Origin: RGVT01 sp037129475
GTDB taxonomy: Bacteria > Planctomycetota > Planctomycetia > Pirellulales > UBA1268
Assembly (NCBI GenBank): GCA_037129475.1
Contig: JBAXUY010000061.1
Span: forward strand, 1 to 16,856
DNA: 16,856 bases
Direction of reading: 5' to 3'
Made by a program: the position numbers and the translations under genes. The notes under the pieces are model-generated. The model did no database searches. It saw only the letters and a list, made by a program, of their open reading frames with translations, and had not been told where the DNA came from. This document shows positions 7,417 through 15,100 of the stretch, piece after piece. Positions within the stretch are counted from its first letter, which is position 1; each line of letters starts with the position of its first letter.

Positions 7417-9243
7417 ATGTTCCCGGGCCTCCTTCGCCTGCCGTCCGTCGCCTTCGCGACACTTGCCTGCCTGGCGTTCACAACGCCCCGTGGCACCGCC
7501 GACACGGGCGTGCAAGACACGCTCGCCGCGCTCATCGCGAGCCTCGGCGACGACGACTACCATCGACGCGAGACGGCCGCCGCCGAGCTCAAGGCGCTCG
7601 GGCCGACGGCGATCGACGCTCTCTTGGCGGCCGCGGAGACCAGCGGCGACCTCGAGGTCGCGTTGCGGGCCCGCTGGCTCGTGGAGACGATTCCGTTCGA
7701 GATGCCGCACGATCCGCCCGAGGTCGTGAAACTGCTCTCGCGGTTCAAGCGGCGCGACTTCGACGACCGCGTCCAGGCGATGCATCGGCTCCTGCGCGTC
7801 GACGACGACGCCGGCATCGAGCCGCTCGCACGCGTGACGAGGCTCGATCCGTCGACCGCCGCGTCGCGCGTGGCGGCGGCGCTTTTGGCGCGGGAATGGC
7901 GGCCCGACGATCCGGCCTGGCCCGCCATGCGGAATCGGATCGACGCCGGGCTCGGCCCGAGCACGCGACCCGCGGCCAGGTTCCTCTCGGCACTCGTCGC
8001 CTTCACCGGATCTGACGGCGGCGCGAACCACGACGCGACACTCGCAGCGGCGGCGGCTGCGCTCGGCGCCCTGCGGCGCCCTGCGGCGGACGACGCACCG
8101 GCCCTCGCCGGTGGCGACGAGGGCGACGAGCGGGTGGTGGTCGGTCGAACCCTGCGGATCTTCGAGCGCTGTCACGCCCGGATGCTGCTCGCAGCCGGTC
8201 GCCGCGACGCGGCCCTCGCCGCCGCGACGGCGATGCTCGACGAGGCGCTCGCGGCCGACGACACCGACCGGCAGGTCGCCGAGTGCGTCGACACGCTCGC
8301 CTGGGCGGTGGAAGCGGGCCTCCCGGAGGCGGTCGAGGCGGTGCTTGCCGTCCCCGAACTCTTCCAGCGCCGCCCCCTCGTCGCGCACGCGGTCGCGCTC
8401 GCCGAGCAGGCCCGGGGCCGGGAGGCCGCCGCGGCCGAGCGGTTCGCCGCGGGCTTCGAGGCGGTCGTGCTCGATGGGTTTATCGAGCGCCTGCAGGCCG
8501 CGGTCATGCTGGCGAAATGGGGCCGCGTCGAATGGGCGACGCGATCGTACGATGCGATCCTCGACGACATGGATCTGCCCGGAGCGGAACGGGCACTGGC
8601 CGCGACGATGTATGCCGAGCTCCTCCACGACCTCGAGCGCGAGGAGGAAGCGACCCGCTGCCTGCGCCGGATCTTTGGCGACGACGAGCCGGCCGACGGC
8701 AAACGCGAGCGTGCTCCTCCCCTCGAGCAGTTCGGCCGCGACCCCCGTTCAGCCCGCTCGCGCATGCACTTCTTCGAGAGCTGCGCACTCGCGCAGCGGG
8801 GTGATGCCGCCGGCCGTCGCGCCGCCGTCGAACGGGCGCTCGCCATCTACCCCAAGGACGTCGACGCGCTCATCGCCCTCCACTCCCTGCCCGACAACAC
8901 GGACGAGCAGCAGGCCGACGCGGGCCGGCGGATCAAGGCCGCGCTTGCGCAACTCGAGGAAGACATCCAGGCGGTGCCGGACGACACGGCCGGTTACAAC
9001 GAATACGCCTGGCTCGTCGCCAACACCGAGGGTGACATCGAAAAGGCGACCCGCTACTCGAAGCTTTCACTCGTGAAATCGTTCGACAACGCGAGCTTCC
9101 TCGACACGCTCGCCCATTGCCACGCCGCCGCCGGCCGGCACGAGGCGGCGATCCGCACGCAACGCCTGGCGAGGCGCCACGAGCCGCACAACCGCACGAT
9201 CCAACGCAATCTCGAGCGGTTCGAGAAACTCGCCTCCGAGTAG
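7417..9243 (+). CDS. Secreted HEAT/TPR-repeat protein
   Basis: A 608-aa predicted exported protein. An N-terminal signal peptide (about 1-29, LPSVAFATLACLAFTTP) is followed by a HEAT-like helical repeat region (about 33-115: LAALIASLGDDDYHRRETAA, then ALGPTAIDALLAA). A long Ala-rich helical solenoid fills about 120-440. C-terminal TPR-like repeats (about 448-490 and 510-605) include ALAQRGDAAGRRAAVERALA, YNEYAWLVANTEGDIEKATR and AHCHAAAGRHEAAIRTQRLA. Such solenoids usually bind other proteins, and no catalytic motif is seen. The start at 7417 has a GGGAG Shine-Dalgarno 7 nt upstream and begins the signal peptide directly. It lies 80 bp after pyrE on the same strand and may be co-transcribed, although no functional link is evident. 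The exact role is unknown. Confidence 0.85.
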   Translation: MFPGLLRLPSVAFATLACLAFTTPRGTADTGVQDTLAALIASLGDDDYHRRETAAAELKALGPTAIDALLAAAETSGDLEVALRARWLVETIPFEMPHDPPEVVKLLSRFKRRDFDDRVQAMHRLLRVDDDAGIEPLARVTRLDPSTAASRVAAALLAREWRPDDPAWPAMRNRIDAGLGPSTRPAARFLSALVAFTGSDGGANHDATLAAAAAALGALRRPAADDAPALAGGDEGDERVVVGRTLRIFERCHARMLLAAGRRDAALAAATAMLDEALAADDTDRQVAECVDTLAWAVEAGLPEAVEAVLAVPELFQRRPLVAHAVALAEQARGREAAAAERFAAGFEAVVLDGFIERLQAAVMLAKWGRVEWATRSYDAILDDMDLPGAERALAATMYAELLHDLEREEEATRCLRRIFGDDEPADGKRERAPPLEQFGRDPRSARSRMHFFESCALAQRGDAAGRRAAVERALAIYPKDVDALIALHSLPDNTDEQQADAGRRIKAALAQLEEDIQAVPDDTAGYNEYAWLVANTEGDIEKATRYSKLSLVKSFDNASFLDTLAHCHAAAGRHEAAIRTQRLARRHEPHNRTIQRNLERFEKLASE

Positions 9244-9263
9244 GGCGGGCCCGAGCCTTTCTC

Positions 9264-9277
9264 GTATGCTCGCATAC
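9264..9277. repeat. 14-bp palindrome after the HEAT/TPR gene
   Basis: Arms GTATGC/GCATAC around a TC loop, 20 bp beyond the stop codon. It is unusually AT-containing for the surrounding DNA. No T-tract follows on the plus strand. It may be a 3'-end hairpin or an operator-like site. Confidence 0.35.
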
Positions 9278-9303
9278 CACGCATCCGCCGGTCCCCTGCG
9301 CCC

Positions 9304-9319
9304 ACAGGCCGAAGCCTGT
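9304..9319. repeat. Palindrome with the ACAGGC/GCCTGT core
   Basis: Arms ACAGGC/GCCTGT around a CGAA loop, followed by CCTAC. This is the same core as the palindromes at 21-42 and 266-286. It lies in the 113-bp gap before the hydrolase gene. Confidence 0.6.
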
Positions 9320-9356
9320 CCTACGACGTGAGGCGTGTCCTCCGGCAACCGTTCGC

Positions 9357-10193
9357 ATGCATCACATCGCTCTACCCGACACCAGCCTCGCGGTTCACAC
9401 GCGCGGCAGCGGCCTGCCGCTGCTGTTGCTTCACGGGTTTCCCCTCGACCACACGATGTGGGCGGGCCAGGACCCGCTCGCCGACGAAGTCCGGCTGATC
9501 GTTCCGGACCAGCGGGGTTTCGGCCACAGCCCCGGCCCACCGCCCGCCAGCATCGCCCAGCTCGCCGACGATGCAGTCGCCCTGCTCGACGCGCTTCACG
9601 TGGCCGAGCCTGCCGTGGTCTGTGGCCTCTCGATGGGCGGCTACGTGGCCGAGCACGTGGCGGCGAAGCATCCGCACCGTGTCCGTGCGGTCATTCTCGT
9701 CGACACCAAGCTCGAGGACGACACCCCCGAAGCGCGGGCGGCACGGGAGAAGCTCGCCGCGACGGTCGCCCGCGTGGGCCAGGAGGCGGTGGCCGAGGCG
9801 ATGATCCCGAATCTCCTCGCGAGTTCCGACGCGGGCCGGGCTCGTCCTGCCCGTGCCGCCGTCGAGGAACAGCTGCGGCGCACGATCCATGCCACGCCGG
9901 TCGCGACGATCACCGCCGCGCTCGCCGCGCTCGCCGCGCGGCCCGACATGGTCGAGCCGATGCGCGCGGTGACGGTGCCCGTGCTGCTCGTCGTCGGCGC
10001 GGAAGACACGATCACGCCGCCGGAGTGCATGCAGCGGGCCGAGCGGGTGCTTCGGGAGCCACAACTCTTGATCATGCCGCACTGCGGGCACCTGGCGCCG
10101 CTCGAAGATCCGGACACGTTCAACGCGGCGGTCCGGGCGTTTCTCCGGGAGGTGGCGGGCCACGGCGCGGTCCCTCCGGCGGACGGCCATTGA
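9357..10193 (+). CDS. Alpha/beta-fold hydrolase
   Basis: A 278-aa soluble protein with the full alpha/beta hydrolase set. The oxyanion-hole HGFPLDHTMW is at residues 26-35. The nucleophile elbow is CGLSMGGY, with Ser92. The acid is Asp217 in VVGAEDTITPP, and the catalytic His is His245 in MPHCGHLAPLEDP. The closest general resemblance is to the 3-oxoadipate enol-lactonase (PcaD)/haloperoxidase/esterase branch, but the substrate cannot be assigned from sequence. There is no signal peptide, so it is cytoplasmic. The start at 9357 is the only one that fits the domain edge; no clear Shine-Dalgarno is seen. The 3' end overlaps the convergent gene at 10120-10193 by 74 bp, and its last residues (about 255-278) lie past the fold. 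Confidence 0.9.
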   Translation: MHHIALPDTSLAVHTRGSGLPLLLLHGFPLDHTMWAGQDPLADEVRLIVPDQRGFGHSPGPPPASIAQLADDAVALLDALHVAEPAVVCGLSMGGYVAEHVAAKHPHRVRAVILVDTKLEDDTPEARAAREKLAATVARVGQEAVAEAMIPNLLASSDAGRARPARAAVEEQLRRTIHATPVATITAALAALAARPDMVEPMRAVTVPVLLVVGAEDTITPPECMQRAERVLREPQLLIMPHCGHLAPLEDPDTFNAAVRAFLREVAGHGAVPPADGH

Positions 10194-11067
10194 ACCTCGG
10201 CCCGCCCGGCGGCGGTCCCTCCGGCGGCCCATCCGGCGGTGGAAACCCGCGAAACCCGCCGCCGTCGCGGTAGGGCCCGCGGCCGGAGCCGGGCCGCATC
10301 AGGGCATAGTGGTCGAGCCACTCGAGCCGCTCGGTGGTGCCGAGGTCGATCACGCCCTTGCGGTCGGCGGGGTCGCGGTTGGCGAGCCACTGGTGCCAGA
10401 GCCGTGCGGCCTCGAGCAGTTCATCACGATCGGGGCCCTCACCATCGCGGCCGCCGAACACGCGAGCCAGACGCACGAGATCGCGGCGGTCGACGGGCGA
10501 CAGCCGCTGAAATTCCACGGCGGCATCGGAGAGCTGCCGGCGCTCTTCGGCAGGCCGATCGGACAGTTCCGCTCGGCGCTCCGCGGTCGATCCGGCATCG
10601 GGGCCGAACGACGCCGACGCGAACGTCGCCACCGCCGCATCGAGTGCCTCGAAGGCCGGCGCGACGGCCTCGCCGCCCCGGCCAAACGCGAACCTGCGCG
10701 GCGGCGGATAGTTCCGCCGGGCAACCTCGGTGAGAAACTCCACGCTTCCCGCTTCCTTCAGGACATCGTAGTGCTCGAGCACCGGCAGATATTCGAACAC
10801 GGCCTTCTCGGGATCCGTGACCGTGGCTCGGCCGGCGACCACCCCGGCAACGAACGCGGCCCCCACGACGGTGACGGGCCCGAGCCAGCCGCGCCACCAG
10901 GCGCTCCGGCGCGGCTGCGTTCGGGCCGCCGCCGCGACCATCTCCAGCGTGGTCGATGTCATGCTCGGTGGCGTGGCCGCCCGCGGCAGGCTGTCGAGCA
11001 GGTCCCACGTGGGGCCGAGCGCCGCGGCGGGCGTGTCGGACGGCGGCTCGTGCAGGGGATGATTCAC
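10120..11067 (-). CDS. One-TM protein paired with an ECF sigma factor
   Basis: A 315-aa protein whose GTG start (11065-11067) overlaps the sigma-factor stop (GTGA, 11064-11067), so the two are translationally coupled. The cytoplasmic N-terminus (1-58, with GPTWDLLDSLPRA and TSTTLEMVAAAAR) precedes one membrane segment (about 61-79, WLGPVTVVGAAFVAGVVAG). An extracytoplasmic helical part (about 85-257) and a Gly/Pro-rich, low-complexity tail (258-315) follow. Position and topology suggest an anti-sigma factor, but the N-terminus has no Cys and lacks the HxxxCxxC zinc motif of classical ZAS anti-sigma domains, so this is inference. The tail runs 74 bp into the convergent hydrolase gene and contains DNA repeats, so it may be an extended or recently lengthened end. 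Confidence 0.8.
   Translation of the reverse strand: MNHPLHEPPSDTPAAALGPTWDLLDSLPRAATPPSMTSTTLEMVAAAARTQPRRSAWWRGWLGPVTVVGAAFVAGVVAGRATVTDPEKAVFEYLPVLEHYDVLKEAGSVEFLTEVARRNYPPPRRFAFGRGGEAVAPAFEALDAAVATFASASFGPDAGSTAERRAELSDRPAEERRQLSDAAVEFQRLSPVDRRDLVRLARVFGGRDGEGPDRDELLEAARLWHQWLANRDPADRKGVIDLGTTERLEWLDHYALMRPGSGRGPYRDGGGFRGFPPPDGPPEGPPPGGPRFNGRPPEGPRRGPPPPGETPGPPR
10168..10227. repeat. 15-bp direct repeat in the Gly/Pro tail
   Basis: CGGTCCCTCCGGCGG occurs at 10168-10182 and again at 10213-10227, exactly 45 bp (15 codons) apart. A partial third copy, ATCCGGCGG, follows. On the minus strand the repeats encode Pro-Pro-Glu-Gly-Pro units of the tail. The left copy also lies inside the end of the hydrolase gene. 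The spacing keeps frame, as expected from slippage or unit duplication. Confidence 0.65.
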
Positions 11068-11696
11068 CTCGCCCCCTCCCGCTCGTACGGCTCGAGTTTC
11101 GCGCGGAGCTGATCCCGGGCCCGAAACAGAAGCGACTTCACCGCCGGCACGGTGAGCCTCATCGCCGCGGCGATCTCCTCGTAGGAACACTGCTCGAACT
11201 TTGCGAGCAGCACGGCCATCCGCTGGTTGTCGCTCAAGGAGGCGATTGCCTCCTGCACGACACCGCATAGCTCGCTTCGGTCGGCCTGTCGCGCGGGCCT
11301 GAGGCCGCTTGCCGCCACGGCGAGGTGTTCGAGGCCGAGCGCGCTCGTCGACGCCGACACATTCTGGGCCATGCCCCGTTCCTTGCGGCGATAGGCCCGC
11401 TGTCGGAGGTCGCTCGACACATTGTTGGCAATCGTGTGGATCCAGGTGGTGAACTTCGCCGTCGGCCGATAGGTGGCCCGCGCCCGATAGACTCGCAGGA
11501 ACACCTCCTGGGCCAGGTCTTCGGCGATCGCATGGTCGCCGGTATGGTGACGAAAGAGCGTGACGAGCCGGTCCTGCCAGAGCGCCACGAGTTCCTCGAA
11601 CGCGACGGCGTCACCGTCGCGCACCCGCAGCATGAGCGCCGTCGAAGGATCGGCCAACGTACCGCTCGCCATCAAGGCCGAGGAACTCGATTGCAT
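11064..11696 (-). CDS. ECF-type RNA polymerase sigma factor
   Basis: A 210-aa sigma factor that would direct RNA polymerase to a specific promoter set. Region 2 spans about 30-98 (DAVAFEELVALWQDRLV, the core-binding stretch AEDLAQEVFLRVYRA and the -10-recognising KFTTWIHTIANN). A variable linker (102-145) follows, then region 4 at about 148-200 with a helix-turn-helix (SYEEIAAAMRLTVPAVKSLL) that reads the -35. The length is typical of ECF factors. Its stop overlaps the GTG of the downstream one-TM gene by 4 bp. The start at 11696 is the longest; an in-frame ATG at 11672 would shorten it by 8 residues. Neither has a visible Shine-Dalgarno. The ECF subgroup cannot be assigned by eye. Confidence 0.93.
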   Translation of the reverse strand: MQSSSSALMASGTLADPSTALMLRVRDGDAVAFEELVALWQDRLVTLFRHHTGDHAIAEDLAQEVFLRVYRARATYRPTAKFTTWIHTIANNVSSDLRQRAYRRKERGMAQNVSASTSALGLEHLAVAASGLRPARQADRSELCGVVQEAIASLSDNQRMAVLLAKFEQCSYEEIAAAMRLTVPAVKSLLFRARDQLRAKLEPYEREGAR

Positions 11697-11825
11697 CAGT
11701 CACCGGCTCGGGGGCGGCAAAAGTCGCTCGCTTCGCGAGTCCTTGCGGATTGTCGCGTGGGCTGAGGCAGCCCAATGCTCCTCGAGCGTTCGCCGACCCC
11801 CTCGCCTCCCCTGTTGTTGTTTACC

Positions 11826-11844
11826 GCTGCCGCCCCGCGGCAGC
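11826..11844. repeat. GC-rich palindrome between tRNA and sigma gene
   Basis: 8-bp arms GCTGCCGC/GCGGCAGC around a CCC loop, in the 252-bp gap between the tRNA gene and the sigma gene. The rest of this gap holds a weaker hairpin (11727-11739) and the palindrome at 11909-11943, and no gene. No T-tract follows on either strand. Confidence 0.5.
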
Positions 11845-11908
11845 CACGCGAGCCCGGAGGTGCGAGCGCCGCCCGTCCGGGCCGCCTTGGCTGTGCCTGC
11901 GACGGGCA

Positions 11909-11943
11909 AGGCCTGCACGGGCCATGGATGGCCGTGCAGGCCT
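11909..11943 (-). repeat. Hairpin directly 3' of tRNA-Ala
   Basis: 12-bp arms AGGCCTGCACGG/CCGTGCAGGCCT around an 11-nt loop, itself partly palindromic (CCATGGATGG). In the tRNA transcript it would follow the discriminator base after a run of five U. The U-run lies before, not after, the hairpin, so it is not a standard intrinsic terminator on the minus strand. It could be a processing or protection structure, or a dispersed palindrome. Confidence 0.5.
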
Positions 11944-11948
11944 AAAAA

Positions 11949-12021
11949 TGGAGCGGAGGAGGATCGAACTCCCAACCTCGGCATTGCGAACGCCGCGCTC
12001 TCCCAGTTGAGCTACCGCCCC
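11949..12021 (-). tRNA. tRNA-Ala (anticodon CGC)
   Basis: The minus strand folds into a full cloverleaf of 73 nt. The acceptor stem is GGGGCGG/CCGCTCC, including the G3-U70 wobble pair that identifies alanine tRNAs. The D arm is GCTC/GAGC. The anticodon stem is CGGCG/TGCCG with loop TTCGCAA, giving anticodon CGC (reads GCG). The T arm is GGGAG/CTCCT with loop TTCGATC. The discriminator is A. The 3' CCA is not encoded; TTTTT follows instead, so CCA must be added by nucleotidyltransferase. A promoter lies upstream at 12064-12092. Confidence 0.93.
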
Positions 12022-12063
12022 GGACGACTGGCGCGGAAATCCGCACCACGCTCGGTAAAAACG

Positions 12064-12092
12064 ATCGTACGGCACCGTCCCCGCACTGTAAA
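12064..12092 (-). promoter_or_regulatory. Sigma70 promoter of the tRNA-Ala gene
   Basis: On the minus strand, -35 TTTACA (12087-12092) and -10 TACGAT (12064-12069) have a 17-bp spacer. Transcription would start near 12057, about 36 nt before the tRNA 5' end. It lies within 10 bp of the uvrA -10 box on the other strand, so the two promoters share one polymerase-binding region. Confidence 0.5.
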
Positions 12093-12100
12093 GCGCTCTC

Positions 12101-12106
12101 TACAAT
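12101..12106 (+). promoter_or_regulatory. -10 box of uvrA, leaderless start
   Basis: TACAAT (5/6 to consensus) ends 6 nt before the uvrA ATG at 12113. Transcription would start at or next to the ATG, and no Shine-Dalgarno is present. No clear -35 is visible at 16-19 bp. No LexA-type box was recognised by eye. Confidence 0.45.
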
Positions 12107-12112
12107 GGGCGT

Positions 12113-15100
12113 ATGCACGTTCCGCCGATCGTCGTTCGAGGTGCCCGCGAGCACAACCTGCGCGACGTCACGGTCGGCCTGCCGCGGGGGCGGCTCGTGT
12201 GCCTGTCGGGCGTGAGCGGGTCGGGCAAGTCGAGCCTCGCGTTCGACACGCTCTACGCCGAGGGGCAGCGGCGCTACGTCGAGAGCCTGTCGACGTTCGC
12301 CCGGCAGTTCCTCGGGCAGCTGCCCCGGCCCGACGTGGACAGTGTCACGGGCCTGTCGCCGTCGATCTCGATCGCACAAAAGTCGGCCGGCACGAATCCG
12401 CGGTCGACCGTGGCCACGATGACGGAGATTCACGATTTTCTGCGGGTGCTCTATGCACGCGTCGGCACGGCCCACTGCCCGGAGTGCGACGCCGTGCTCG
12501 AAGCGCAGCCGCGCGACCAGATCGTGGAGCGGATTCTCGCCGCCCGGGCCGACGAGCAGGTGCTCGTGCTCGGGCCGCTCGTGCGAGACCAGAAGGGGGA
12601 GCACCGCGATCTGTTCACCGATCTCGTGCGGCAGGGCTTCACGCGGGCCCGGGTCGACGGCCGGATCGTGCGGGTCGAGGATCCGCCGCCGCTCGAGAAG
12701 CAATTCAAGCATTCGATCGACGTGGTGATCGACCGGATCGTGGCCAACGCCGCGGGCCGCAGTCGGCTGGCCGAGGCGGTGGATCTTGCGCTGCGCACGG
12801 GCGGCGGCCAGGTGATCGTGGCGGGCGATCCGCCGCAGGAGCGCGCAACGGTCGACGCTCCTGGACCCTCAGCCCGGCCCTCTCCCGCAGGGCGAGGGAG
12901 CGAGAGCTCGGATCTCGTGCTTTCGAGCCGCTACGCGTGCGTGGCGTGCGGCGTGAGCTACTCCACGCCCGAGCCGCAGCTCTTCAGCTTCAACAGCCCG
13001 ATCGGCGCCTGCCCGGTATGCGATGGCCTCGGCGACATCTACGGCATCGATCCCGAGAAACTCGTCACCGATCCCACGAAGTCGCTCAAGAAGGGCTGCA
13101 TGGGCGTGCTCGGCACGTTCCGCGACATGCCCCGCTGGATGCGGCGACTGTTCACGGGCGTGGCCGCGCACGCCGAGGCGAAGAAGAAACTCACCCCGGG
13201 CACGCTCCTCGAAACGCCCTGGGACAAGCTCACCCCTGCCCAGAAGAAGATCTGGCTGTCGGGCACGGGCGTCGAAGAGATCAAGCTCGCCTGGAAGCGC
13301 GGCCGGGCGGAGCGCGGCGCGAAGACGAAGTTCGAGGGCATTCTCGCGCTCCTGGCCGCCAAGTGGCGAAACGCGAAGAGCGGCATCATCCGGCGGATGC
13401 TCGAGAAACTCATGCGGGTGACCCCCTGCCATGCCTGCCAGGGCGCCCGGCTCTCGCCGCAGGCCCGGGCCGTGCGGATCACATCGCGCTCGGTGCTAGG
13501 GCTGGAGGCCCGGGCTGCCGCCAGCGACCGGAGGTCGCCAAGCCGGGGTGGCCAGGATGGCCGCGCCCGGCGTGAAGCCGAACTCTCGCTCGACGCGCTC
13601 TGTGCCCTGCCGATCGCCGATGCGCGGGAGTTTCTCGCCGAACTCGTCCTCGACGACACCCAGACCCTGATCGCCACGGAACTCCTCAAGGAGATCCGGT
13701 CGCGGCTCGAGTTTCTCGACCAGGTGGGCCTTGGCTACCTCGCCCTCGACCGCAAGGCTCCCACGCTCTCCGGTGGTGAGAGCCAGCGCATTCGACTCGC
13801 GGCCCAGATCGGGTCGGGGCTCTCGGGCGTGCTCTACGTCCTCGACGAGCCGTCGATCGGCCTTCACCCGCGCGACAACGTCAAGCTGCTGGGCGCGCTC
13901 GAGGCGCTGCGTGACAAGGGCAACACCGTGGTCGTCGTCGAGCACGATGAAGACACGATCCGGGCTGCCGACTGGGTGGTCGATTTCGGCCCGGGCCCGG
14001 GCAAGCGGGGTGGCGAAGTCGTGGCGGCCGGCACGCCGACCGACGTGGCGGCGAGCGACCGCAGCCTGACGGGCGCGTTTCTTGCCGGACGCGAGGCGAT
14101 CGAGGTGCCCGAGAAGCGCCGCAAGCCCTCCGGCCAGACCCTGAAGCTCGGCGGCGTCCGCCACAACAACCTCAGGGGAATCGACGTCGAGATTCCGCTC
14201 GGACTCCTCGTGTGCGTGACGGGGGTCTCGGGCAGCGGCAAGAGTTCACTCGTGGGCGACGTCCTCGAGCCCGAGCTCCGCCGACTGCTGGGGAGCGAGG
14301 CGGCCGTGCCGGGGGAGTTCGACACGATCCACGGCGCCGAGCAACTTGACAAGGTAATCGTGATCGACCAGTCGCCGATCGGCCGCACGCCGCGGTCGAA
14401 CCCGGCCACGTACGTGAAGGTATGGGACGACATCCGCAGCCTGTTCACGATGCTGCCCGAGGCGAAGAAACGCGGCTGGAAGGCGGGCCGGTTCAGTTTC
14501 AACGTGCCCGGCGGCCGCTGCGAGGCCTGCGAGGGGAACGGCTCGACACGGCTCGACATGGACTTTCTGGCCGACGTGTGGGTGACCTGCGAGGTCTGCG
14601 ATGGAGCGCGGTTTGCCAAGGATACGCTCGAAGTGCGCTGGAAGGGGAAGAACGTCGCCGAACTGCTGAACATGGAGATCGGCGACGCCCTCGAACTCTT
14701 CGCCGACGCCCCCGACATCGCCCGGAAGTTGCAGACGCTGCACGACGTGGGGCTCGACTACCTGCACCTCGGCCAACCGTCCCCCACGCTGTCCGGGGGC
14801 GAGGCGCAACGCGTGAAACTCTCGCGCGAACTCGCCAAGCGATCGACTGGAAAAACGCTCTACATTCTCGATGAGCCGACGACGGGCCTCCACATGGCCG
14901 ACGTGCGTCAATTGCTCACGGTGCTCGAGCGGCTCGTCGAGGCGGGCAACACCGTGCTCGTGGTGGAACACAACCTCGACGTCGTGAAGCGGGCCGACTG
15001 GGTGATCGACCTCGGGCCGGAGGGGGGCGCCGGGGGTGGCACAATCGTGGCGGAAGGCACTCCGGAGCAGGTGGCGAAGGTGAAGGCCTCGCACACGGGC

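Noticed and set aside
11909..11943. Intrinsic terminator after tRNA-Ala
   Set aside because: The U-run precedes the hairpin on the transcribed strand, which is the wrong order for an intrinsic terminator.
11949..12021. Cysteine or other tRNA identity (GCA read from a shifted loop)
   Set aside because: A 7-nt loop with 5-bp stem places CGC in the anticodon, and the G3-U70 pair is the alanine identity element.
12850..13600. Possible frameshifts or pseudogene in uvrA at the two odd inserts
   Set aside because: The frame is continuous and returns to conserved UvrA text on both sides, so these are in-frame inserts, not breaks.
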